Below, piece after piece: positions 24,015-35,047 of a stretch of 64,000 nt of DNA. This DNA comes from Aedes albopictus (taxonomy: Eukaryota > Arthropoda > Insecta > Diptera > Culicidae), in assembly GCF_035046485.1 (NCBI RefSeq), contig NC_085137.1, positions 14,289,346-14,353,345 of the forward strand, read 5' to 3'. The notes under the pieces are model-generated. The model was given only the letters and a program-made list of their open reading frames with translations, did not search any database and was not told the DNA's origin. The first letter of the stretch is position 1. Each line of letters starts with the position of its first letter. The position numbers were made by a program, and so were the translations under genes.

Positions 24015-24481
24015 TAGAGTTTAAATTAAAGATCATAAAACTCCGCGAAAACGCCTTAAATTATGCAATTTTTACAAACTCACAACTTGCAACCAAAACT
24101 GTTTTTTTAACAAGTTACCAAAAGAGTTCTATTTTTAGCGGATCTCAATGTATACTGAGCAGGGTGCAACATAATCCCAGTCCTTGAGAAAAATCTACAC
24201 GATCTTGAAAAAATCTGCACTGAATATTTTAAACAAAAATGACATTGTCGATTTGCATCTACCTTCATTGACTCAATCATTTGTTTGTTTATATATTAGG
24301 TCGACCGACAACAGTTTAGAAAATAGCTCCTAATTTAAACTGATATTTACGTCATACCGTAAGAAAAAGTATCTAAAGCTGTGTGAAACACGTAAATACT
24401 CCACTAAATCTATGTCAAACTCTCGAAAAATCTCTGAAAGTCTTTGGAAAATACAATATACATTCAGGTCAAACATTTCAA

Positions 24482-24961
24482 TAGGTCCTATCTGCATTTG
24501 AGAGGCTCTCTTTGTTCACTTTCTCTTTCAATTATTGCAATGTAATGGTACACTTTTCAACTATTTTTGCAGAACAAATCAAAAGACGATTGTTTTGATC
24601 ATCGTTCAATGCAAGAAGACAATCATAATACAAATCTCGCGCTTAGTATCATACGGGCGTATCTACAATTATCTATTTCTCTTCATCAATTTTCTCTTTG
24701 ATTAATAACTTGGGCGGCAAATCATTTTTGGTTGTTTTTGTTGTTTTAGATGTTTGTCCTAGTCGTTCTTTACCGAAACGCACCGAGAGATCATCCGAAT
24801 ATTGGTCGTATTCCCCGGAATAATCCGAAGAGAAAATCGATGAAGAGAAATCGATCATTGCAGATACGCCTGTATGATACTAAACGCGAGAAATTAACAG
24901 CTGAGATATTAACGAAAGAGAGGGAAACCAAAGAGAGCCTTTCGTCTGCAGATAGGACCTT
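24482..24961. mobile_element. MITE with AGGTCCTATCTGCA termini
   Basis: AGGTCCTATCTGCA at 24483 is mirrored at 24947-24960. Inner arms (CGTATCTACAATTATC and the inverse of a diverged copy near 24870) continue the inverted repeat. Confidence 0.65.
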
Positions 24962-25544
24962 TAGGCATGTTTGGCCTGCATTCAGTAATAACACAGAGAG
25001 AATCGATAAAGAGAAATCGATCATGTCAGTTAAGCCCTCATGAAAAATCATTGTTGATTTACTTAGTTTTAATCGTATGGCCTATTGTACAAAGACATCA
25101 AGCAACATTTTGGAAGTGTTTGCAATCAGAATCAGAGTATTTCATGACACACATTCTTCAGACTAATAGATAGTGAAGAATGTTCAAAGTCCTGGACATC
25201 TACACAATCAACAAAGACTTAGACCTAGTCTGTGTTGATCTAGTAATGTTTGCTGAACCAGAGTCCAAAAATATCAACACGATTTCGAAACCCTTCAATC
25301 GACTAAAGCTTGCACAAACGGGATCCAATCCTTTCAAATTTCTTGCATCACACAACATTGTTAGCAAATGATATAGACTTACCTAATATCACAGAACTTT
25401 TTCGTAAACTTTTCCTCGTTACGCACTACACTTTTCCACTGAAATATCACTTTTCGAAAATTCTCAATTTACGTTTGCTAGTAGCTTTCCCTAACTGCAG
25501 TAGTTCACTCGATGCATTCTCCGCCAAATCAAACTAGAAAGTGA

Positions 25545-26110
25545 CCCTAGCAGCATAATTCCCCAAGCAGGAAACTTTCCCAACATTTATGTGGGAAAAC
25601 ACCATTTCATCGGAGGACCGTTCCCATCCTCTCCCCGATAGACACCCGCACGCTAGAAAGAGAGCGAACATCTACCGCTCTGCGCTCAAGAATCCTCCAT
25701 CCTAGGAAATCCTATACGCCGAAATGTCTACCCGTCTCGTCCGTCCATACCCGTCTGGATTGGATTTTTCGCTTGGGAAAATCGCACAGTTTATCATATT
25801 ATGCGACCGCTCCGCTCCGGCTCCGTTCGTCGAGCGATTTAGCATAAACACAATTGGATAAACCATTTCATTTCGCTGCCATCTGTTTCCCTTCGGTCAG
25901 GGTCCGGGGCGGTATTTCCGCTCTTCCGAAAAACCCAGGCCGGGCAATAAAGTCAGCGAGGATGAGCAGAGCAGCATGAGCGTACGGCAAGGCAACAAAC
26001 GGCGCAGCATCTTATAACTTTGGAAAAAGGAGCGCATGTGGCACACGGTCCCCGAGAGTCCCGGGGTCGATTGTTGTTGATTAACTTATGCGGAAGGGCC
26101 TTTGTTTGCT
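25545..26110. promoter_or_regulatory. GC-rich, repeat-free island upstream of cactus
   Basis: This is a short block of non-repetitive, GC-richer sequence inside AT-rich transposon DNA, about 8-9 kb upstream of the cactus ATG. It has no ORF of note. GGGAAAACACC near 25591 is one base off a Dorsal-type site. It may be a distal regulatory element, but only composition supports this. Confidence 0.25.
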
Positions 26111-26289
26111 AGGCGCCTTCGCATGTTAAATACATAATTAGCATAAAGTGCATTTTTAGGTTTTCCTCATAGGGTGACCTTTCGGGGGTTTGGTTTTTTC
26201 TCGACGCAGATGGTGAGGATGGCTTTATAAGGTGTGATAAGAAATTGGACGTCTTGTAGCGTTGCCCGCAAGAATAACGTTTTACACTG

Positions 26290-27092
26290 CATATTAGTAT
26301 GGGACAAACATCAAATTCTCGCTCCAGTTGACTTTTTGAATTCCATTTAGATCCCATATGAACTGTGCAAAATTTCAGCGCAATCGGTGAAACTATAATT
26401 TAGCGCAAGCTGTTCAAAGTTTTCATAGGATTTGCTATGGGAAAAGTTACACTTTCAGTTAAAAAATCCCAGTGGGCGCCCCTTGTCTCCTTAATTCAAA
26501 TCGAACAACACTTCTTGAAGATTAATCATTTATGCAACTTTCCTTCGAATACCGCAAATCAATTGGATGCTTGTGGAAAAAGTTATTGATTTATTACCGA
26601 TTAGTGATCCAACGAACGGCTTTTTGTTTTGTATTATTAGCAGCACTGTAGCTGCTGCCTTGGCTGCTGCTGTTTCTGGGGGTGGTGATGCCTCCCGCCA
26701 CCCCATGCAACGACGGCAGCAGCAGTGCTGCTGATAAAACAAAACAAAAAGCCGTTCGTTGGATCACTAATCGGTAATAAATCAATAACATTTTCCACAA
26801 GCATCCAATCACTTTGTGGTCTTCGAAGGAAAGTTTCATTATTGATTTTTCTACAAGAAGCGTTGATCGATTTGAATTTAGGAGACAATGGGCGACCTCT
26901 TGGATTTTTTGTTTGAAAGTGAAACTTTTCCCATAGTAAATACTATGCAAATGTTGAACCGCTTGCGCTAAATTATAGTTTCACCGATTGCGCTGAAATT
27001 TTGTACAGTTCATATGGGACCTAAATGGGATCTAAAAAGTCGACTGGAGCGTGGATTTATTTTTTCCATACAAACGTGTACCATACTAATGA
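26290..27092. mobile_element. Foldback element, about 0.8 kb
   Basis: The arms of about 350 bp are inverted, for example CGGTGAAACTATAATTTAGC on the left and its inverse near 26980, and CCAACGAACGGCTTTTTGTT at 26608 and inverted at 26745. The loop at 26640-26730 is a GCTGCT-rich low-complexity spacer. Confidence 0.85.
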
Positions 27093-27229
27093 TCAGTCGG
27101 ATGTCGATTTATCATGATGGCCTTCAATATATTTATATTTATGCAAGCATACCAATCGTGCTGATCATTACATCGCGCGAAAAGTAATTACATACAGTAA
27201 TGTCCTGGTTTTATCTTAAACCCCCACCG

Positions 27230-28380
27230 GGGGTTCTTCATAGGGTTCTTCCTGGGATTTCATCAGGGCTTTTCCACGGAACCTTAGCAGATTACTCTCG
27301 TTATTTTTCTATGTCTCCTTCCAAAAAATCATATAACTCTGAATGAATTGATTGATTGATTGATTTATCTTTATTTGAGAGACTTTCAGCCCTTGGCTGA
27401 CTCTGAATGAATGTTTATTCCTCTCGATAATTCATCATGCATACCTTTAAGGATTCCTTCCGGAATTTCTCCAATAATTCAAATATTCCTGCCAGAATTT
27501 CTCCCGAGAACCTATCCAGAATTGATCTCGCATTACTCCCGAAAATTCTCCAGGGACTCGTTTCAGAATTCTTCCATGTATTACGACCAAAATTTAAAAA
27601 AATCCTCAGGATTCATCCAGAGTATTGATTAGATTTTTCCCAGCATTTCTACGGGGATTCTTTCATGGATTCTACGCTACATTTCTTCGGATATATCCGA
27701 ACATTTAACTTTAACTTTTTTCGCCGCAATTTTTCTTGCTTTTTACCGAGATTGGCACCGCCGAGCGCTCAGCAAACCTGTTTTTCAAAGAGATCTCAGC
27801 AATCGTGTTGTTTGTTTTGTTTGCTGAGGTTCTGGAAATATTTTGCCGAAATTCAGCTAACAAACGTTTTTTTTTTTACCGAGATTCAGTGCTGAGCCAC
27901 GGCGGTGCCGGCGTTTGCCGAGCTCAACTTAGTTAACTCTTCTCGTGACACCTTCAGTCCGTTAATTTTGCTTGAGGAATTCCTCCATCGATTATGTATG
28001 AGATTCCTCCGGGGAATACTCCAAAGATTTCTTCATTGATACCCCCTTACGATTCCTTTAGAAAACTCCTCGATAACCCACCAGGAAAGTTTCTCGGAAT
28101 TCCTCCAAGGATCACTCCTTTTCTTGTTCCAGATGTTTACCGTGATTCGTTCAGAGATCTCTTCCGAATCCCTCAGATATTTTCAGGATGTTTTCAGGAC
28201 TCTATGTGTTATTTCTGGAAATTCTTCAAAAATGCTTCCTGAACACTTTCGGGAGATTCCTTCATTATTCCTGCCGGCGTAATCCTGTGGTTCCATCAAG
28301 GGTTCCTAATTCTTCCAATTATTTCTCCAAAATCCTAATTCTTTCAAAAATTATTTCAAAGTTCTCTTTCTTCATGCATT
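27230..28380. repeat. Degenerate short-period repeat, block 1
   Basis: Loosely repeated TTCCTCC/AGGAAT motifs with a period of roughly 12-15 bp, broken by the retroposon tail at 27347-27399. ORFs through it are repeat translations. It is related to the blocks at 38.4 and 58.8 kb. Confidence 0.6.
27347..27399 (-). mobile_element. 53-bp 5'-truncated retroposon tail with 11-bp TSD
   Basis: The insert, read on the minus strand, is CAGCCAAGGGCTGAAAGTCT followed by CTCAAATAAAGAT and an (ATCA)n tail. It is flanked by perfect ACTCTGAATGA copies at 27336-27346 and 27400-27410. This is the hallmark of target-primed reverse transcription with extreme 5' truncation. Confidence 0.85.
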
Positions 28381-28397
28381 TTTGAACATTTGTCCAC

Positions 28398-30290
28398 GGG
28401 GTATTAGGGTAAGGGTATTAGGGGCATAATGGACACCCTAAGCAAATGAGTATGTTAGGTCTGTATAACAGACAAAAACTTAAAATATTATCAGTTGGCT
28501 TACAACTTTAACTTGTTTCCTACGTATTTCAATCATTTACAGCTGGTAGAATGTCATTATTGTGAAGAAATAATAAAGTGAAAACCGTGTGTTTTTTGGA
28601 GCTGGCAGGAAAGGTACGGGGCGAAATGGACACCCCTGCATATTTTATGCTGTATCTTTGAGAATATCGACCAGTTAAGTAATTTGTCAACGGAGATCAA
28701 TACCACAGATATAATAAGGTACCCCGGGGCAAGTGGGACCCAAAAAAATGCTAATTTGGTTTTGTCATGCTAAAAATTTCAGAAAGCATTTTTTAAATAA
28801 TTCCAATGAACCTAAAAGACGTTGTTGGTATATTTGTGCTTATTAACGTGCATTAAAACTGTTTCAAAATTTTTACATCTTCATTTACTGCGTTTCACGG
28901 GGCAAGTGGGACCTATTTAGAGTTTTTGTTCAAAGGGCTTAATATAAGTTGCAACAAATAAGGTAACATAAACCATAAATCTCTTATATGAATGACTATG
29001 TTTAGAGATTAAAATAAGAAAAGGTTTATGGTATCGTGCATAAATTACGTAACACATAAAAAATCGCTGGGAAAAAAAACTTGAATCATCTCTAGCAGCT
29101 TATGCAAAATAAATTGTTTTTTTTTTTATATACAAAAAGCGCCGTAAAGTGAAGAGACAAAAGATTTCGAAACTTGGTCTCTATATTATATAGTTGATGA
29201 ATCTCGCCAAAAGTAAATCTGGGGTTTCGAGATTTTCAGTAATATCTTCTCCCTTACATAATCAATCTTACGATCATTAAATAATGTTTTTTAAATCATG
29301 AATTTTGAAAAGGCCATTTCCCTATTTTAATTTTTTTATGGACGGTTGTTGAATGCTCAGAAGATTTTTTATGCAGCGTTAAGTGAAAAAATAATGGAAG
29401 ATATTTAGAGAAAAACATAAAAAATACATGCTTTTGATTATTTTTTTGTTTAACCCAAGCTTTTACCATTTTTAACAAGAATTTCACCATCTAAATAGAG
29501 GTAATAAAGTATAATTCAACAGTAGATTACTTAACGCGTCAATTTTTATTGACTTCCGTGCTAATTTCATCTTAGGTTGGACAAGGCGAGATGAACCCTT
29601 AAAATTGTGTTTGTTTATTCTCATAGGTCCCACTTGCCCCAGATAGCGAAATGCACTGGGACAAGTGAGAGCAGTAAACTAAAGGTAATAAATAAAAATA
29701 AAATACAGCTTTTCCGTTTGAAATCATTTGCAAGAACTCCAAATACTATCCTAAAAGCGAAAAAGTATTTGTAGAATGACAAATCTATTTTTAAACAACA
29801 AATGTAGTAGAGCACGTCAATCTCACCTAGTGAATTGAAAATTACATATGAACAACAATAACGTATATGGTCTCTTTATGGTTGAAACAATAACATTTTT
29901 TGTATTCAAAGTATCCGTAGGTGTGATACCTATGTTTTCCATGAAGAATGTTAGTCTTAAAAATAAATAATAAAAAAAATACTAGCTATAGGTCTCACTT
30001 GCCCCCGATTCTCACTTGCCCCGGGGTACCTTACTCCATCTTAGACGAGTTTACATAACATCAAAGTTAATTAAATGTATTTTAGGCCATAATAATCGGA
30101 TTAAATTTTTTCAAACTTTTTAAAACGCCTAACAGTATGCAACGCGCGTACATCCATTCATAATTGCCAGTGTTCATTTCGCCCCGAACAGACTACAACA
30201 TTGAAATTGCTATTTTCAGTGTGTTCTGATCAAAAATTTAATACTTCATCCATTGCCCATTGCCCATTGCCCATTGCCAAAATGTTTGGG
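28398..30290. mobile_element. Mosaic of nested elements with GGGGC-type termini
   Basis: The sequence GGGGCATAATGGACACCC lies at 28421 and GGGGCGAAATGGACACCCC at 28619. An inverted, partly decayed GTTCATTTCGCCCCG lies at about 30174-30188. The 1.3-kb element 28715-30033 is inserted between the last two. Similar outer ends recur inverted at 61430-61475. A CCCATTG triplet repeat precedes 30275. Confidence 0.55.
28715..30033. mobile_element. DNA transposon or MITE with TAAGGTACCCCGGGGCAAGT termini
   Basis: The left end TAAGGTACCCCGGGGCAAGT at 28715 is mirrored at 30012-30033. Subterminal GGGGCAAGTGGGACC copies occur inside at about 28900 and, inverted, at about 29625 and 29995. The 1.3 kb contains no coding sequence. 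Confidence 0.8.
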
Positions 30291-31147
30291 ATAGGACGAA
30301 TTTCGCCCCAAATCGTATTCGGAGTTGGCAGCACCCTCTCAGATTACAACGAAACTTTCTGGGTATGTACACCAAGACTAGATAAGCCACTTTGCATACT
30401 TAGTTTCTTCAAAATTTATCTGGACTGACTTTTGAAAAGGGCTAAACTTTTTTTATGGATTTTTTAAAAATGTTTTTAATAAAAAAATGACTACTCCTAC
30501 AAAAAAGTGTTGTATGGGTGATTATCACAAAATAAGTCAAATTTTAAGAAAAAAAATACTAAAAAAAATCCAAAATGAGCCCTACACTGAAAAAAATCAT
30601 TTCTAAAAATTCAAAGTTGATTTAAAAAAAAACACCATTTTTGATTTTGATGAAATTTTGTCTCAAGACAGGTAATTATGTTCCCTACCAACCGTCCATA
30701 CATCACAAGATAGGCACTTTTAAGGAAAAAAAGTTTTTCTAACAAAAACTTTTTCATGTCCAAATTATTAATTTTTCAGTGTCTTTTTTTAAAAACAAAC
30801 TAAACCAGTGAAGGTTATCTAGTAATCTCAAAATGCAATGAAACTTATTGTGTCATATGCGACAATGCAATGCACCCATATTCACGCAGCAGCACTCTAG
30901 AAGTACGAAACAATATACAATTAGAACACGCATTTCATACGTCGTGCTGCTGTAATTTCTACCCAAACGTTTCTACCCCATGTTCTTACCTAATATTAGG
31001 TAAGGCTATTTATTAGATTCGAACTACCTAATCGAAAAAAAAAATCAAGAGTTGTACCTAAAGCAAATATGAACAAAACAAGAAAATGAATCAGTATCAT
31101 TCAACGTGTTACTTCTCTTTGGTTATTAAAGGCAGTTCTGAAAAGTA

Positions 31148-31479
31148 ATGGATCAATCGTATAAATCAAAATTCAACAAATTCAAGTGCAGTGCAAAAAT
31201 AAACAATCCAAAGTGCAACCGTCATAATCTACGGGGCATGTCATTAAGATTGATAGATAAGATTCATTCCATGGGATATACACATGAAATCGACGAATCG
31301 ATGAGTATTTGTGAGTCATGTCGTGGATTGATAAGTCACAACAGAAGCCCGAATACGAAAAAAACGCCGATCGGATGGAAACGACGAAACTATGCAACCA
31401 TCATTTAGTGGGCAGCAACATCATGATGTTCCAGAACCAGAACCGTCAACGAGTGGTCAACAAATCGAACATGAGCTGG
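31148..31479 (+). CDS. Transposase exon 1 (zinc-binding N-terminus), with an apparent frameshift
   Basis: The ATG at 31148 opens a frame with paired cysteines: C14 and C24 (CSAKINNPKC), then CESC near residues 56-59, a likely zinc-binding region for TIR recognition. This frame stops at 31408. From 31395, one base out of phase, the sequence reads QPSFSGQQHHDV and ends in STSGQQIEHEL, a Ser/Gln/Glu-rich linker, up to the donor CTGG|GTAAGT at 31480. That second frame joins exon 2 precisely (G|AT = Asp, then Met). A one-base insertion near 31394, or a missed small splice, is the simplest explanation. If it is real, this copy is inactive. Confidence 0.62.
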
Positions 31480-31709
31480 GTAAGTAAGCCTTCAACGTGT
31501 TAGCTTCTTTTATATAACTCATTTTGCAGCTCGTTGCAAAACTACATTTTTCAGTATTCTTCGTATTTATCCAACCCGGCAAGCCTCGTTGGATAAATGT
31601 ACTACTTGTGCGAAAAAAAATCATTTTTGCAACTCGTTGCATAAATAACTATCATTAACTTTCCACTGCATTCATTATTATATTGTTAACCTTAACTTTT
31701 ATCTTACAG
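31480..31709 (+). other. 230-bp intron of the transposase gene, carrying a dispersed repeat
   Basis: It has a GTAAGT donor and a TTATCTTACAG acceptor. Positions 31575-31652 match the repeat at 19325-19402. The motif TTTATCCAAC...GTTGGATAAA forms a small hairpin near 31566-31600. Confidence 0.7.
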
Positions 31710-33523
31710 ATATGGTACCATCTATTCCATCATTGGAGTCAATTCCGTCAACAGATCAACTACAGGGTCCCCATAATATTGAGAAGTTTAATACCATTGC
31801 TGAAACATTGAGTTTATCGCCAATCTCATCTAGAAACATGAGAAGTATGGAATATCGCATAAACAAATCATTGCAGATTACGAAAGCAGTTCGAAAAAAT
31901 ATCTTCGGAATAGATTCAACGGATGTTGGCAAAGTGGAGGCGTATGACGAGATAGTTATGCAGTTAAAGGATAAGTTTAATCACCCTACAACTGACAGAA
32001 GCGAACAGATTAAAATACTATCTGTACTTCCTAAGTCTTGGTCGGTAAATAAAATCACAAGAGAGTTTAACGCACCAATGTATATGGCGAGGCAGGTGAA
32101 GGATCTTGTTTATGAACAGGGTATTCTTTGTACCACCGAAAAAAGAAGGGGGCATGGTATTGATGACGATACAAAACAAATAGTAAGAGAATTTTTTGAT
32201 GATAATGATATCAGCAGGCCAATGCCAGGAACAAATGATTTTGTTTCTGAGGTTCGAAATGGAAAAAAACAAGTTCAAAAACGACTTTTGATGATGTCGC
32301 TCAAAGAGGCTTATATGATTTTTGTAGATATGTACAAAACTGTGAATATTGGTTTCACAGTATTTACACAGTTGCGACCAAAGCATTGTATTTTACTTGA
32401 TTCTACTGGTATACATAATGTATGCATATGTACTGCTCATGAAAATGTAAATTTAATGTTCAACAGTATAAGAATTGTGTCACAAGATGAAATAATACAA
32501 AAAATGCTTTGCGATATTTCCACCAGAACAGATAATTGCTTTTTCCGTGCTTGTGAAAAGTATGCTTGTAATGAACACATTGAAGAGGAACTTACATTGA
32601 TATTAGAATCAAATGACAAAGAAGAGATTATATTTCAGCAGTGGTTGAATACTGATCGCTGTAATTTAGAAACGATTATTAAACCTGTTGATGAATTTGT
32701 TCCGTATCTTGTTGATAAAATTGACAAACTTATAACACACGACTTTATTCATAAACAACAATCATCATTTCTCAGAAATAAAAAAGATACATTAAAGGAT
32801 GATGAAATTCTTGCGATTTGTGATTTCTCTGAAAACTATTCATTCATAATTCAAAACGCTGCTCAAGGATATCATTGGAACAACTCGCAAGCAACAATAC
32901 ACCCATTTGAAATTTACTATATGAAAGATAATAAACTTGTAAATGTTAGCTTCATTATCATATCGGAAGTAATGGCTCACGATACAGTTGCGGTCCAGTT
33001 GTTCATCTCAAAAATGATAGATTTTATGAAACAATTAACGAACTTTTCTAAAATTTATTTTATGTCTGATGGGGCAGCATCACAATACAAAAATAAGAAG
33101 AACTTTGCTAGTCTATGTAGATTCCAGTCAAAGCATGCATTAAGAGCAGAATGGCATTTTTTTGCAACGTCCCACGGTAAAGGTCCATGTGATGCTATTG
33201 GTGGCACTCTCAAGCGAATGGCAAAGAGAGCAAGTCTTGCTCGAGATTATGGAAATACCATAACAACTCCACGAGAGTTATATAACTGGGCAGTTGTACA
33301 GACAGATAAAAATATAACTAAATTAAATTTCTGTTACGTATCCACTGAACAGTACATTAAAATGTCAGAAGATCTCGAAGAAATATATAATAACGCCAAA
33401 ACAATACCAGGCACTCAGAAATTCCATAGTTTTTTGCCTATTCCTGGCGACAAAGTAAAGGCAAACAAGTATTCTAATTCAGAAGATGAACCAAAAATAT
33501 TTAGTATGATCGGAAAAAAATAG
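31710..33523 (+). CDS. Putative DDD/E transposase, exon 2 (main catalytic part)
   Basis: It is an uninterrupted 603-codon frame, numbered here from Met at 31712, between long TIRs, so a transposase role is likely. Residues ~100-145 look like a winged-helix/HTH region (KSWSVNKITREFNAPMYMAR). Three conserved-looking blocks carry acidic residues: CDFSENYSF with Asp371, YFMSDGAASQYKNKKNF with Asp453, and HGKGPCDAIGGTLKR with Asp494. Their order and spacing (82 and 41 residues) suit an RNase-H-fold DDD/E site. Blocks of this kind occur in otherwise uncharacterised proteins of cnidarians and insects, as far as I recall. The catalytic assignment is inference. There is no internal stop. Confidence 0.72.
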
Positions 33524-34287
33524 AAAAGAACATGTTTGAAATTGGCTCTAAGACACATACATATATATTTGAAAAATTCATAATTATAAATAATTGTATA
33601 TTTAAAAGTGCACTTCAATACATATTGCGATCAAACATTACATTTCCTAAGAAAATACATTTGTAATATTTTCAGTTTTTTATGTATAGGAAAACCCTTC
33701 CAAATGATTGAATAAATAACACAAAATCTCCTAGAAAATTGAGTTTCATTGGATTCTGGGATTGTTATGGCCTTCACTGGTTTTATTGTTGATAACAAAA
33801 TACACTGAAAAAAAAATCATTCGAGCAAGAAAAAGTTTTTGTTAGAAAAACTTTTTTTCCTTAAAAGTGCCTATCTTGTGATGTATGGACGGTTGGTAGG
33901 GAACATAATTACCTGTCTTGAGACAAAATTTCATCAAAATCAAAAATGGTGTTTTTTTTAAATCAACTTTGAATTTTTAGAAATGATTTTTTTCAGTGTA
34001 GGGCTCATTTTGGATTTTTTTCAGTATTTTTTTCTAAAAATTTGACTTATTTTGTGATAATCACCCATACAACACTTTTTTGTAGGAGTAGTCATTTTTT
34101 GATTAAAAACATTTTAAAAAAATCCATAAAAAAAAGTTTAGCCCTTTTCAAAAGTCAGTCGAGAAAAAAAATTAGAAAAATGAGTATGCAAAGTGGCTTA
34201 TCTGGGCAAGGTCTACACACCAAGAAAGTTTCGTTGTAATCTGAGAGGGTGCTGCCAACATTTGTTCGAGTTGGCGCGAAATCCGTC

Positions 34288-34406
34288 ATAGGCAACTTTT
34301 TTTCTCTCACAAAAAAGTTCAACATGCTATAACTTTTCATAGAGTGCATCAAAAAATCTCAAATTTTGACTGTTCATCAACCTGTTATATGTGCATCATT
34401 GGTACA
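34288..34406. mobile_element. Right flank of the transposon: host repeat A, running into the gap
   Basis: The 119 bp GCAACTTTTTTTCTCTCACA... matches the inverse of 61033-61154 with only about three differences, then breaks at the N gap. Confidence 0.85.
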
Positions 34407-34906
34407 NNNNNNNNNNNNNNNNNNNNNNNNNNNNNNNNNNNNNNNNNNNNNNNNNNNNNNNNNNNNNNNNNNNNNNNNNNNNNNNNNNNNNNNNNNNNNN
34501 NNNNNNNNNNNNNNNNNNNNNNNNNNNNNNNNNNNNNNNNNNNNNNNNNNNNNNNNNNNNNNNNNNNNNNNNNNNNNNNNNNNNNNNNNNNNNNNNNNNN
34601 NNNNNNNNNNNNNNNNNNNNNNNNNNNNNNNNNNNNNNNNNNNNNNNNNNNNNNNNNNNNNNNNNNNNNNNNNNNNNNNNNNNNNNNNNNNNNNNNNNNN
34701 NNNNNNNNNNNNNNNNNNNNNNNNNNNNNNNNNNNNNNNNNNNNNNNNNNNNNNNNNNNNNNNNNNNNNNNNNNNNNNNNNNNNNNNNNNNNNNNNNNNN
34801 NNNNNNNNNNNNNNNNNNNNNNNNNNNNNNNNNNNNNNNNNNNNNNNNNNNNNNNNNNNNNNNNNNNNNNNNNNNNNNNNNNNNNNNNNNNNNNNNNNNN
34901 NNNNNN
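34407..34906. other. Assembly gap (500 N)
   Basis: All bases are N and the true size is unknown. Long ORFs reported across it are artefacts. Confidence 0.99.
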
Positions 34907-35047
34907 CGTTGAGAGGTTATGGCGTTCAGTCTTTGGAGGAATTACTCAAAACGGATTCTTAAGCTTTCAGTTTTCAGAGTTTAACTATGTAATAATTTTA
35001 GGAAAGGACCATTAAACGTAACAATGCGAGATCTAAATCGATTACAT

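Larger units (their letters stand above)
30295..34287 (+). mobile_element. Complete 4-kb DNA transposon with long TIRs and ATAG TSD
   Basis: The TIRs are about 490 bp: left 30295-30784, right about 33803-34287. The outer ends are GACGAATTTCGC and the inverse of GACGGATTTCGC, followed by GGCAGCACCCTCTCAGATTA in both. ATAG flanks both ends (30291-30294 and 34288-34291). The related repeat at 61151-61172 has the same flanks with a single ATAG, giving an independent empty site. The element carries a two-exon transposase-like gene. The 4-bp duplication and DDD/E candidate suggest a Sola-like superfamily, but I cannot assign it firmly. Confidence 0.88.

Noticed and set aside
34344..35015. Long ORFs through 34407-34906 and 59907-60406
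   Set aside because: They run through N bases and have no sequence content.
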